This document shows positions 46,409-57,779 of a stretch of DNA of 64,000 nucleotides, in pieces. The stretch is from Daldinia sp. FL1419 (taxonomy: Eukaryota; Ascomycota; Sordariomycetes; Xylariales; Hypoxylaceae): assembly GCA_025201765.1 (NCBI GenBank), contig MU623391.1:124001-188000 (forward strand), written 5' to 3'. Under the pieces are notes generated by a model that saw only the letters and a program-made list of their open reading frames with translations, had not been told where the DNA came from and ran no database searches. The position numbers and the translations under genes are program-made. The first letter of the stretch is position 1; each line of letters begins with the position of its first letter.

Positions 46409-48175
46409 ATGTCTGGGTTATTCCGCTATCGTCCCCTGACAGAGTCTGGGGAGATTAGGGTCCTTTCCCTTGAACCTGCACTAGACCATGGGACAACTCT
46501 CAAAGGCTCATTCCAACATATCGTACTTCCTACACAATATTTCACTGATCATTATGTTGCTCTATCGTACGTATGGGGCAGCAGCACCATAACCGATTCG
46601 ATTCTTGTCGATGGCTGCGAAATCGGGATCGCTGCTAATCTCAGCGTCGCATTGAGAGACATTCGCCATAGAACCAGAGTTCTTCGCATATGGATTGATG
46701 CGCTATGTATCAACCAAAGAAATATCCCCGAACGGAACCGGCAAGTCGCTCTGATGGGAGATATATATTCTACCGCGAGCAGAACAATAATCTACCTTGG
46801 CCCTTTGACCCCTGAAGCCCGGCTTATTCTTCAGCAACTACACGGAAGGATGTTTAGAAGTTTTGATAATATCAGTAATCAAAATGTAACTTCTATGCAC
46901 AAGGGGGACTCAAACGACTATAGTTCACTGGAAGAGGATTTGGATCTTACTACGGCATCTAAAGAGCTGTTAGCCAGACCATGGTTTCGTCGGGCATGGA
47001 CCTTTCAAGAATTAGTGCTGTCGAGTGACCCTTGGTTCCAATGTGGACCAAAATACGTGAGATGGATGGATCTTTGCAACCTCCTTCTCCCTCTCCTAAG
47101 GCAAAGCCAATCAGAGATGGAGAGCAATCTGTCGCGCATGAAAGAAGTGCATGACGCCGTCCATGCACGTAGCGATACAGATCCTGGCACCTTAAGCCTC
47201 TGGAAGATCCTAGAAATCCGAGGGAGGGCTCAAGCGACTGATCCAAGAGACCTCATATACGCGAATATGGGGCTTCACTTAGACAGGAAAGAGGTCGGGG
47301 AGTTTGTTCAAATCGATTATGCTAAGACGGCTCGCGAGATCTTTATAGAGGTCGGCCTTTATGTAATGAAGTATCTCGGTATTCAACGGTCGTTACTTAA
47401 TATCACCAATTCGCCTCTCAGACTAATTCTTCCATCGTGGGTGCCTGACTGGGGCTTCGATGCCAATTTGGAATCTACCAATACCACACAAGATGGTACG
47501 CTAGATTGTAACTCGCTGGGATCAGAAAAGGGTGTGCTCTTGATAAAGTCCAAGCATCCCCCGTTAACTATCATGCACGTTAGCGATATTCTACCGCCCC
47601 CAAGGTCGCCTCAGGATAGTTCCATGATAAACATGACCCTAATAGGGGGGAGTGTATATTTTGTGAAACTGTCAAAACGTCCAATAAAGGATAGAGTTCC
47701 ACAATTGTGGTCTGAGTTTGCTTGGTTGCGGAGTGTACTGGAGGAAGGAGGCTCGAAGCCTATTGATTGGCTAAATAATATTAGCGACGACAACGCCTGC
47801 GAACTAACATTGCAGCTTTATAGTGACAGGCTACACGATCCAAAAGTCCCATGCCGACTAGCCTTGCTCGATAACCATGTAGCAACTCTTGTTGATGAGA
47901 GGGTGCGCGTGGGGGATAGCATCGTCGCATTGGAGAGCATTCACTTCTATCAAGGGGGGAACTTTTGTAAAAGCGAACGGGAATTCCCACCTCGTGTTAT
48001 TATCCGCAAGTTGGAGTCTGGTTTTCCCGCTGAACTTGATCATAAAATTGTTGCGATGCTACCCCTGGAAGATAAATATGTTGGACGGCGTCAGCATTGC
48101 CGCCTAGTAGCCCTTCAGGAGGTACGGATTGAAGAGACGACACTCGAGCGGGAATCCTTATTCATCATCCATTAA
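46409..48175 (+). CDS. HET-domain (heterokaryon incompatibility) protein
   Basis: Single exon, 588 aa. The N-terminal HET domain is complete: the three usual blocks read HYVALSYVWGS (about 49-59), LRIWIDALCINQ (about 94-105) and DIYSTASRTIIYLG (about 115-128), followed by RPWFRRAWTFQE. The C-terminal two thirds are the variable region typical of this family. HET proteins are cytosolic or TIR-like effectors of fungal non-self recognition; activation triggers cell death in the fusion compartment. No NACHT, NB-ARC or other sensor is fused to it. A neighbouring NACHT-like remnant and an ankyrin protein suggest an allorecognition-type neighbourhood. Confidence 0.9.
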   Translation: MSGLFRYRPLTESGEIRVLSLEPALDHGTTLKGSFQHIVLPTQYFTDHYVALSYVWGSSTITDSILVDGCEIGIAANLSVALRDIRHRTRVLRIWIDALCINQRNIPERNRQVALMGDIYSTASRTIIYLGPLTPEARLILQQLHGRMFRSFDNISNQNVTSMHKGDSNDYSSLEEDLDLTTASKELLARPWFRRAWTFQELVLSSDPWFQCGPKYVRWMDLCNLLLPLLRQSQSEMESNLSRMKEVHDAVHARSDTDPGTLSLWKILEIRGRAQATDPRDLIYANMGLHLDRKEVGEFVQIDYAKTAREIFIEVGLYVMKYLGIQRSLLNITNSPLRLILPSWVPDWGFDANLESTNTTQDGTLDCNSLGSEKGVLLIKSKHPPLTIMHVSDILPPPRSPQDSSMINMTLIGGSVYFVKLSKRPIKDRVPQLWSEFAWLRSVLEEGGSKPIDWLNNISDDNACELTLQLYSDRLHDPKVPCRLALLDNHVATLVDERVRVGDSIVALESIHFYQGGNFCKSEREFPPRVIIRKLESGFPAELDHKIVAMLPLEDKYVGRRQHCRLVALQEVRIEETTLERESLFIIH

Positions 48176-48693
48176 CATTTACCATGTTATGTATATACTG
48201 CATTCTAGATTCACATAAATGTTGAGGAATACCCCCTCAGATTGTTATCAAAATATGTATCTAATAGCATATAAGAAGAGCCGCAACAAGATGATAATTT
48301 TGGATTTTTGGAACCAAGTACTTAATTCGTGTTCATAGTTAATATGAGATGGAAAATGAATGGCTGCCTATCTAGACACGTATATAGGTAGTCTATAAGT
48401 ACCTACCTAGGTTAGTTCTTGGAGATGACTGTATACCAATTTCCAATCCATCTAACATCTGGTGGCCCATCGTTACCCCGCCTCCTTTTTTCCCCCTTTT
48501 CGTTTCGTTAATGAAAAAAAAAAAGTGCCCATAGAATATAGATTTTCCCACCAGCTTCAACTTTAAGCTGTAGCCAAGAAAATATATCAAACCCAGTTCC
48601 TCCATTCAAGTCGTATATCTAGGTAGGTACCTGTTAATCTCTATTCAACCATCTTGGGTCCAGCCCAAGGCAGTGGTTTATCAATCATCCCAG
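48176..48693. other. Intergenic region between convergent genes
   Basis: 518 bp with CTACCTAGG-type runs at 48400-48415 and 48621-48632 and an A run near 48516. No gene. Confidence 0.5.
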
Positions 48694-50940
48694 TCAGCGA
48701 AGTGGGGTTGCACCATACTTGAGTAGTAAGTCGACCGCCCCGTTGTTGGCCTCCAACATAGCAACCTGCAACGGGAGGCAATATTCGAACGTGAGAGGTC
48801 TCATCAGCGGCATATTCGGGTCGGCACCTCCGCGGAGGAGAACATCAAGGAGTTCATTCGACCAGGAACTCTCTTTCTGGCTACACACATGATGCATAGT
48901 CCGGATCTGTTCCGCCGCCGGTGCCAAGCGGAATAAATCCCGCTTTATCATGACTTCCAAGAGCTGAGTGCTTCCGTTTAGGACGGCTTGGAAGACGGCG
49001 CCGGCATGAGGCCTACCGGTCGATCTGTTGACGAATTCGGGGAAAGGCTTTGCGCCATAGTCTAACAGAAGCTCGCACATAGCAGGGTTTCCTCGCTCAA
49101 GGGCTATGTCGAGCGGTGTCTGTCCTTCCTCATTGGAGTGGTTCGGATCCGCCCCTTTTTCTAGTAGCATTCGAGCAAGCGTTGTGTCTTCAGCTTGACA
49201 CGCGTGAAGCAGACAAGACCAGCCAAATTCAGAAACGTGAGTCCAAGGCGCGCCGACGTCAAGTATTATTTTTGCCACCTTGTATTTCTTCGATTCCAAA
49301 GCTTTGAACAAGCGTTCCTGTGTTGTCAATAGCTCGGTCGTGCCTTTAAACTGTAGGAGATATTGGAGAGAAGCAGTATCATTCTTAGCAACGGCTTCAT
49401 CTACCATGCTAGCCAATATCTCCCCTGATGGAAGCCTGGTGTTGAGGCATTGCAAATATTCGCAGATCTCTAGGTGGCCATTTCTAAAGAGTGGACGAAT
49501 CAAGGATGCGGTCGGATTACTAGTCGCGTTGGAGGGTGAACCGAATTCCAAAAGCAATTGAACAATGGCAAGCACATCGGGATGCTTCTCCACCGAGTTG
49601 CAGAATATCTCAAAAGCCGTTCGCCCGGAGTCGTCCACGGCGGTTGTGGAGGCGCCTCGCTGAAGTAGTAGCCTGATAGTTGGGAATAAGTTATTTTGGT
49701 TACCCGAGCATTTACATGCTCCCATGAGTGGAGTCATTCCAAGGTTATCCCGGGCATCGACCACGGCTCCAGAGTCTATCAAATACTCCGCGATGGTAAC
49801 GGAGCACTCAACTGCCGCGAGTATCAGAGGGGTAGCAAGATCATGGGTTCTCGCGTCAAGGTCCGCTCCGGCCTCGATAAGGCGCTTGGCAAGCAGCAAT
49901 TGAGTTCCAGCATCCTCACCCATAGAAACGCGGGCCTCAGAGCAACAATGTAAAGGCGATGGTCTAGTGCCGTAGCCATATGGATGAGCTCCCAGATCAA
50001 GGAGTTTAAGAGCGTCATGGAAACGTCCCCTCGCGCACGCATCTATAAGCAGCGTGCAACCATTGCTATCTTCGGTATTGATATTTGCGCCGTGCTGTAC
50101 AAGCCAGGTGATCATATCCCACTTGTATGCTCTGTAGGCCCAGTGAAGTGGACTCATACCGTGATGGTCTTGGATGTCAATTGCCGGCTTATAATGATCC
50201 AAAATAAATTGGGAAAACAATATGTCCCCAGCATAACTCGTCATGTGCAGAGCGGTGATGTAGTTGCTTGGGGGACCTTCGGTTCTCATCGTGACCTGGA
50301 AAGAAGCGCCTCTGGTAGCAAGGATCCGGGCTGTTGAATAGTTCTTGTGGCACTATAAATAAATATAAGTAATTGAAAATCGAAAGATTATTTGCCCAGT
50401 TAGGTCCAGTCATAAACCTACTATAGCTGTATGGAGAGGCATCCACCATGGAAGCACCGATCCTGTCTCTGTATGCAATCCTCGGCCATATCCAGAGTCG
50501 GACGCATCTCGGCACAAGCAGAATCCACGGGAGAGTGCGTTTACGTTTGCACCATGATCTAGCAGCAACTCGATGATATCGTCACGGCCTAGACGAGCAG
50601 CAAGATGGAGAGGCGTCCATGTCCGCGAGATTAGATGGCCAGGTCGACTACGGCGACCTGCGTGATTAACAGGATTCCCATCATCCGCAGACGCATACTC
50701 AACCTCGACCTGATTTGGGTTGAGGCCTGCTACTAGAAGCTTTTCGACGACTCGGGCTCTTCCCAATTTAATGGCCCAGAAAAGAACATCTATATTATTA
50801 CCGATCCGACGATAAAGGATAGGATCGAAAGCATGATAGAAAGAATGGGAGCAACGACAAGCGTTTGCAATATCCTTGAGGTCCAAGTGTTGCGTAACGA
50901 GATCAAGGAGTTCGTTAGGCAACTGTAAGAACACCGCCAT
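48694..50940 (-). CDS. F-box and ankyrin-repeat protein
   Basis: Two exons, 50940-50422 and 50352-48694, with a 69-nt intron; 725 aa. The junction joins MPLHTAI to CHKNYSTARILATRGA, keeping an ankyrin repeat intact. Residues about 5-45 are an F-box (LQLPNELLDLVTQHLDLKDI). The rest is a series of about 12 or more ankyrin repeats, with clear consensus copies such as TPLHLAARLGRDDIIELLLD and TPLDIALERGNPAMCELLLD. F-box proteins carry substrates to SCF ubiquitin ligases; the ankyrin array would be the target-binding part. Fungal genomes hold many such proteins, mostly unstudied. The start ATG directly precedes the F-box. Confidence 0.88.
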
Positions 50941-51620
50941 ATCTAGTTGTTTTGGTTCCCAGTTCGTTTACTCTAGAATATATTTGGGGACAGATGCGGT
51001 CTCTTTTTAAAAATGGGCTTGCAGATGGATTTAAATACTCCGCGTAATATTTTTGGGTGTCAAAATACTCAACGCGGACGCGGGCCCCGACGGGTTGAAA
51101 CAGTTGGGTAATGCTGGATAGGAAAGCTGAACCAGTGGTGCATATACGTAAAGTCACGAGGTTTATTTATTTACCAATCAACTCGATTCGGAGCTGAATA
51201 TTAATACGATAGGATTGTCGCTTATGCACTGGGTATCTCATATACGGCAAGGTCATGGTGCTGACCCATCCTGATCCGCCTTCCTATATCCTAGATTGTC
51301 CATCTGCCCATGAGCAGTTAGTCCATGAATAAGTTAGTTGCCTTAGGTAATCTTGCATGAGATTTGCTTTTTCCGACTCAAACTCGCCTTGAAGTTCAGG
51401 TTGTTAAGTACACGTGATTATCACGTGACTCCTTTCCACCTCTTCCGGAGGTAATGGTATTAAGAGTACCTAACCTGAATATGTGTCTAATAAATCCTTC
51501 CATCCATAAGGTGTTTACCTCTCCCCGGATAGCAATATCATATAAGAGATACCTATTAATACACATAGTGTTGAAAGCTTAGGCGTTCTTAGATATATTA
51601 GAAAAGGTCTATCTCTCTCA

Positions 51621-51652
51621 ATATAGCTTGCGCGGAGCGCAAGCCTTATATG
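51621..51652. repeat. Inverted repeat with GC-rich stem
   Basis: GCTTGCGC (51626-51633) and GCGCAAGC (51637-51644) pair exactly around GGA. ATATA on the left then pairs with TATAT on the right across a two-base bulge. A second small palindrome CTAACTGGTTAG lies at 51654-51665. It may be a fragment of a repeat element. Confidence 0.5.
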
Positions 51653-52853
51653 CTAACTGGTTAGATTATTACATAATACCCGCGGAGGTGGCTATCCCGC
51701 AGCGCTAGCTGTGGCCCACCCTGTGCGACACATAGTTAGTTATAATAGTAACTGACGGGCTTGTGAGCTGTAATATTTTGGACATGGTTTATTCGAAAGA
51801 CCTGTCACAACTTGCTCGACGTAAGCGCAATATAGAATAGGTCTACGAAGTATGCACCCAAAGAATAATTAGGTAAGCAACAGATATTGGGTCCGGCGAT
51901 TGAGAATATCCAATTGGCAATAGCAACAGTTTAACTACTAACTCGTAATAACCTAACCTAGTATGTCTCGGTTGGACTTCGATCTCAGCTCATGCGCTAC
52001 GGTACCTGATATTCCTTTAACCCTTTCTTAAAGAAGGGAATATTACATTGAACGACCTAATAGTAATACATCAAAGATGAAGTCCTACACAGTACGGATT
52101 ACGATAAATAAACTAATGACACGGTAGTTAGGTAGATAGTCTCGTATGGTAGGCTGATGTAGAAGGTTTAGAAATACGCAAGTCCTTTCATGTCCTATTG
52201 TTAGATTCGTTATTAGAGAAAAGGGATGCCATCAACAATAGACAAAACTAAAGTCAAATACCAATTGCCCTCGACTCCCTTTATCTATCTTAAAACTGAA
52301 TCGGCTCTTTAGCTGATTGGTTAAGGCAGAGGACGGGTAGATCAAACATTAGCTTGGCTGGTGAAACTTGCTACCAAATCAAATTGAGGGAAGTGAACTT
52401 ATTTGATATGAAGGTGACGCAATAACTAGCGTGTCTTACGCGGTCACAGAATATTACCTCTGTTCTTGTTGGTTACCCATTTACGGCGAAAGAGTGATAA
52501 CCATTTATCACCCATTCGGATTATTATTGTAAGAACCATCACCGGTCAGATTGCCCCATCACTGCTATCAACCCACGTGTGTAATAAAATAGAAGGGCAC
52601 GTGCAAGTCAGATGCGACCATATCGAACGAACTTTGAATATACCGCCGAAAAAAAAAAACCCTTTGGTCACTGCATATGGGCACAAAGTAGAAGCAGGCT
52701 CCGAGAAGAAAAAGATCGGACGACGTTGCGATCGAGAAACGCCTAGAATCTAAAACAGCCAATCAAAAACTAGACCAGGGACATTATTATGGAGCTAAAG
52801 AGTTTGATTGGGCAATCTCTGGAATCCAATTAAACGCGGTTTAGTAATTTTTA

Positions 52854-53126
52854 ACGCGTCGAATTCGCGTCAAAACGCGTCTCCTACCATAATTTCTCAC
52901 TTTTCTCACTTTTCTCTGCGAGCTCAGTTCCCACTCCCCTCCCACTTTTCCCCTCCTCTTCCATCCTAGGCTTTCGCCGGCTTTCCACCGCCCCAATAGT
53001 GGTTAGCATGCTAACATGCCCAGCGATCGCACCAAATACCGGTTGAAACCAACCGGGGAATTTTGCGTAAAGTGCGTGCAGAGCCAGGAGAACAAGGAGA
53101 GCCTGCTTTATGCAAAGCTACTCTAG
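52854..53126 (+). promoter_or_regulatory. Promoter-like stretch with two MCB boxes and a short ORF
   Basis: ACGCGT occurs at 52854-52859 and 52875-52880, followed by a CT-rich tract (52890-52975) as in fungal core promoters. The first ATG after it (53016) opens a 36-codon ORF ending at 53126 (MPSDRTKYRLKPTGE..., containing CVKCV). ACGCGT is the MBF cell-cycle element. The ORF matches no known protein and may be the first exon of a lost or unrecognised gene. Confidence 0.2.
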
Positions 53127-55109
53127 AAAACCAATCAACTCCAATTACATCCCCATGCACTCTTGCTGGAAATCTCTCAACTTTGCATTGACAATGGCTT
53201 ATACGGGATCCGTAGATAGAAAAGTGTCTTGCTTTATTATAGTCCCTAGTTAATCTAGGAGGGGAAGAGAAACAAGTTGTCCCGGAAAAAAGGTCACGGG
53301 CTTGGCGGATGCATCGTCGATTATGCCATGGCCATTTTCTTTAATGTCTGTCGTCTTGCGTGCATTATCAGTATGCAAGGGGAGACAAGAAGGAGGGGTG
53401 GTCTGAGGTCTCGGGCTGTTTCCCGCTGCTACTCGGCTACTTTGCTACTTTGCTACTCGATGGGATGATTATAGAAGAAATATATTTTCAATGTTACGAC
53501 ATACAAGTCTATCCTAATCAAAGAAATCGTCATGCAATGAGCAAGGATCGACAGCCGGTTTCGAGCCCTATGACACCTGAAATCCAGATTATCAGATTAT
53601 GTGGTATCAAGTAGGAAGTAGGTGTGAACCCTTACGTACAGCATGACCAGTAAGTAATAGGAACAAAGGTAAGAAATAAAGGTGTGAATTGAGGCCTCGT
53701 CACCTAAGCTGACTGGAATTCTACGTTGGCCGCTCTCGCGAGATGGTTGTCCGCGCTTCCATTCCCCCCCTCTACATTCTCACCTTTGATGGTACTGTTG
53801 TTGGGTTATCTGCGGGTTTCACCGCATGGGCGTTTAAGAAAGGCGCAATGTCCATCAGACGCCCTCCTCCACGGCTCTAGATTACGTATTGTTAAGTACA
53901 TGACGTATTGCACCATTCTGAGGAACCCGTGAACGACTCCCTTTGGCATTCCCTTGTGATAATGGAGGGTGTAAAGGGCGGTTGCAGAGTCGAACCCTCC
54001 CATATCTATCGTCTCTAGCCCCTAGATGGGCAGATAGAAAGATATAGTCAATTTGACGATAAGCTGGAGTCAGCACACCATGGCAAAAGGGAATCGTTGA
54101 TCAAGACTATATTGCGAGACTATTCCGATCGTAGACGAAGCTACAACGTCTAGTTTTTAAGGGCAGCGGACCTGAACGGGTCGATCAGGTTTAGCGGATT
54201 CTGATTCTGCCCTGCAAGGTGCCCTCGTGGCACACCATCTTCAAAAGAGCTAAAGAGTTAGGAGGTGATAAATTACAAAGAGGGTTTAGAAACTTGGTGT
54301 AAGGGTTGTGTCAAAGTCTCGATCGGGTGTAAGTGCTTGCTTGTATGGTACATGAAAATTGGTAAAATGGTAAACCCCCTGGTTCGTCCAAGATACTATG
54401 GTACATAGCACATTCTATAGCGCAGGTAGGTACTTACTAAGGTAGGTACTAAGGTATCCATCCTCCCTAAGGTTCTCTTTTTAGGTGGGTAGATGTTCAA
54501 TTAGGTTACTCTTCATAGCGGTTAAGCTGGATCAGTACTTTCCATACCCGGGTTTCTCGATCCACTATATTGGCCCCCTACACACACCTCTAAACCGAAA
54601 ACGGTACGTATCATGTGGGCCACACCCGTGCGACCTGGATAGGCAGTGCAGTTTTTGGTCCGTTCCTGGGGGATTCTCTCTTTCCTGTTGGTCTTATTAG
54701 GCGCATTAATTCCAGCCCTCCCGTCTTCCCACCCCGAGCTTCCACTTTCCCACTTACACCTCATCTCCTAGCAACCGTCCGTTGATCACCCGCGTTTCCT
54801 GTCGCATAACAATTCTCATCACTCAACGCTATTCAACTCTATTAGTTATTACTCTACTTAACGCAAGTTAACCTTACTCTTACATATACTATTATAGAGC
54901 AACCTAGAACACTAAATTTGCATCGAGTTTATTATATATCTATCTACGCAATTTTTAAATACCTACCTACCTAACTACGCCGCGCGCATCGCATTTCCGC
55001 CACCGTCGCATTCGAAATCTCTCAACACCTTCCGCTTAGAGAACTGCCTCAACATACAATATCACAACACAAGCAAACCCAAGGCAATACTTAGAATAAG
55101 TCGTTAAAA

Positions 55110-55943
55110 ATGTTGATGCCGTCAGCACTCTCGTGCGACTCGTCGTCGCATCCGCCTGTTACCAGGCTTCAATCCGCTCTTTTCGCGTCGCCACCTGCCA
55201 GTCCTCCCACGAGCGCGCACAACAGCACGCTGGGAAACATCTTCCAGTCGTGTCGCGCGCTCCAATCCATGCTTACAGCCCCCGCGATGGTCCCCTCAAA
55301 TGATAACATGGACACGCACCGGGATCCGCTACCTACACCGCCAATGGCCCACACCGCTCTTCCGCCACTAAAACTACGTCTGCGATCGCGCAGAACAGAC
55401 ACCAATGGGGAAGTCCTCCCCAGGAAAAGGGTCGTCAAGAAGCGATCGACAGGACCACCCCGCGGCGCCAATAAACGACGCCGCGCTGTGGAAGATGACA
55501 TGGGTCGAGATGACGACATTGACAGTGACCTCGAGATAAGCGGCTCAGAGGACGGTGGACAAAGTCGAGACAACGAGGAACTATCTGGTCGACCCAGCAC
55601 ACCGAAGCGCGCCCGCCTTGCACCAGAAGTAATACCACTGGGTCTAGGGCGGAGTGACTTCCACAATCTGCATTCCAGGGAGGAACAGAGCATGACAGAA
55701 GGTACCGAAGTGGAAGTAGAAGCAGACGGTGAGCGGTGGAGCAAAGAAGACGACCGCATATTGGTCGAGCTGGTACTAGAAAAGCTCAAGCTCTCCAAGA
55801 CAGATTGGCAAGACTGCGCAAGGAGTCTAGGAAAAGACCGGGGCAGCATAGGGAGGAGATGGAAGAGCCTGATGATAAACGGGGACGTCGGGCTCAAGTC
55901 GTCGAGGAGTCGACGAAGCAGACTACACAGCACCTGGAGGTGA
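55110..55943 (+). CDS. Myb/SANT-like nuclear protein
   Basis: Single exon, 277 aa. The N-terminal part is Ser/Pro-rich and of low complexity. Basic clusters that look like nuclear localisation signals follow (PRKRVVKKRS, ANKRRR, near 103-126). An acidic stretch comes next (DDDIDSDLEISGSEDGG). The C-terminal 70 residues form a Myb/SANT-like helical domain (ERWSKEDDRILVELVLEKLK...DRGSIGRRWKSLM) with the spaced Trp residues of the fold. Probably a DNA-binding regulator. The start ATG (aaaATGTTGATG) has another Met codon two codons downstream. Confidence 0.75.
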   Translation: MLMPSALSCDSSSHPPVTRLQSALFASPPASPPTSAHNSTLGNIFQSCRALQSMLTAPAMVPSNDNMDTHRDPLPTPPMAHTALPPLKLRLRSRRTDTNGEVLPRKRVVKKRSTGPPRGANKRRRAVEDDMGRDDDIDSDLEISGSEDGGQSRDNEELSGRPSTPKRARLAPEVIPLGLGRSDFHNLHSREEQSMTEGTEVEVEADGERWSKEDDRILVELVLEKLKLSKTDWQDCARSLGKDRGSIGRRWKSLMINGDVGLKSSRSRRSRLHSTWR

Positions 55944-57221
55944 AGTCCACGTGCCGTATCCATTCATTCATTCACATATTTATTTTGTCTACTATTTCTC
56001 ATTCTCGAAGATCTCGGAAACCGAGTTCTGGCTGTATTTTTGGAACAGATATTATTATGGTGCAAAGCGAAAAGGCTAGGCGCATTAGAGGACTGGGATA
56101 CCTGGATACGATATCCCACATCGCGCAGAAAGCGCTTGACAGGTCGGCGGTAATTGTCATTATACTTTTGGATATAACTACCTATTTTTGGAATATAATG
56201 ATCTTGCCTTATACTTTATCTCCATCGTCTACCATCGCAGTCCCCTAACGTGAAATCCTTCTGCTGGTGACTTGCAGCTGGAATCTTCATGTATGCAAGA
56301 CTCCCTTGCGTACCAAAAGCAGATATTCGCGCTATTGTGCTCTACGACTTAGCTTCCTAGGGCTGGTGTTAGCCAACCCCTAGGATCTGCCCAACCCCGT
56401 ATTTCCCAGGAAGGGCAGGAAAATAAATAGCCCCCTTCAAGACGTAGTGTGGATAAAACCCTCACAAGCCGCTCACCTTGGAGCCGAAAACGGACTACCA
56501 AATACTCTCGGCACCCAGCACGCTCGCTTACGACCCCTAAGGTCTTCTTTTTCAAAATTTTATTCCAATCTTTCTCGCTTCGGGCGCCGGTTTTACTGGT
56601 TGACAATCTGGCACAATAAGTTTCCACGGCTCCGCTGAGGCGGCTAGGGTTACGTTGGCTCCCGTGGGGACGGACGAGGGGTGTGGTCCCATTCTTGGGT
56701 TACGGGAGGCTGGGAGATTTTTTTCATGCTCAGCGATATTTGGAAACTCGCTCACAAAAATGCCCAGCTTCCCCCGCCTTCTTCAATTCCTAGCAAGGGC
56801 TGGTGGGTTCGACTTTTGTTTTAGGTTCTTGAGTCTATACGCACATATGACTTGCATTGAGGATCATCCCCCAGCCTCCCGCCCCTAAATGCCCCTTGCT
56901 TCTCTGTTCCGGGAGACGCATCTTATGGATGTGCATATGGGGTTAAAGGGTTAGATGGCGAGGGTTTGTGGAGAGAAAGAGAGACTAGTAAATCGGATTT
57001 GCACGCGTTCTACATACTAACATACTAAAGTAACCCCTTCTTTTGCTCCATTTTAATATTTCAGCCTCTTATTCCATACCTAGGTACCTACCTACCTAGG
57101 TATCTACCTACCTACCTACCTACCTACCTACGTATCATATCCTTCATCCTCAGCTACATGCTCGTCCCTCCACTCAAGCGTATCTTCGTACATATTCTTA
57201 TACATACCCACACCATATCCT
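55944..57221. other. Intergenic region with CTAC microsatellite
   Basis: About 1.3 kb, 3' flank of the Myb-like gene. It carries the tetranucleotide run at 57077-57133; no gene seen. Confidence 0.5.
57077..57133. repeat. CTAC/CCTAGG repeat tract
   Basis: TACCTAGGTACCTACCTACC followed by further CTAC units; the densest example of the palindrome family found through the intergenic regions. Confidence 0.85.
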
Positions 57222-57716
57222 CTAGGTTAGTATAGTCGGCCAGCTCTCGCACGAAGGACGACCATGGGTCTCCCATTTCTTCAGACCATCCTCAATGCGC
57301 CTAAGCCTATTGCCTTTCGCCCAATCCCGAATCTTAGAAAACCTCGTCTCAAATGCTTTGAACCATTCAAGATCACATAGGTCAAGGGAATCATATGGGC
57401 TTACATAGTAGTAAATCCGATCTCCCTCTTCCGTAAAGGTAGCAGTTCTATCCCTCCACGTAATATAAACAAGCGCGATGTATGGCATCGCGGCAACAAG
57501 AAAAACCATGTCGCGGTCCCCGAGTAACTGGCCAGGTTCCATCCAAGCATATGCGGCCACTGATGATAGCCTGGTTCTCCGCTGCCAAAATGCTGCCTTC
57601 GTGGCCCTCTACTCCATGATCATGTATGGAAAGCACAGGGAAGTGTCCTTGATACGATTCATTTCAGACTCCTCCTCCGTGTTACGCACGGTCCAGCCAT
57701 CATGCCCGGATGTCAT
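57222..57716 (-). pseudogene. C-terminal fragment of a fungal DUF7924-like protein with in-frame stop
   Basis: The minus-strand frame from ATG 57716 to 57222 is open except for one TAG at 57611-57609. It reads CFPYMIME(stop)RATKAAFW, then VFLVAAMPYIALVYITWRDR and KAFETRFSKIRDWAKGNRLRRIEDGL. This matches, from memory, the C-terminal half of a large fungal family (DUF7924-like, PD-(D/E)XK-related), in which a strand-helix core is followed by SWKH-type and IIDWGKDKRLKEI-type sequence. The N-terminal half of the usual protein is missing. Probably a decayed copy; an intron or a sequencing error at the TAG cannot be excluded. Confidence 0.45.
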
Positions 57717-57779
57717 ACTGGGCCTCTGATCAGGCAAAGTACGCTGTCCATTTTCCAGTGGCGAAGTGTGCTTTGCAAC

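Larger units (their letters stand above)
50941..55109. other. Long gene-poor region
   Basis: 4.2 kb without a supported gene. It contains an inverted repeat at 51621-51652, two ACGCGT boxes with a pyrimidine-rich tract and a 36-codon ORF (52854-53126), and TAGGTAGGTAC/CTACCTACC runs at 54425-54453 and 54960-54973. The last 300 bp are probably the promoter and leader of the Myb-like gene. Confidence 0.45.

Noticed and set aside
52296..52360. D-arm-like string TTAGCTGATTGGTTAAGGC
   Set aside because: No T-arm or acceptor stem follows at the right distance.
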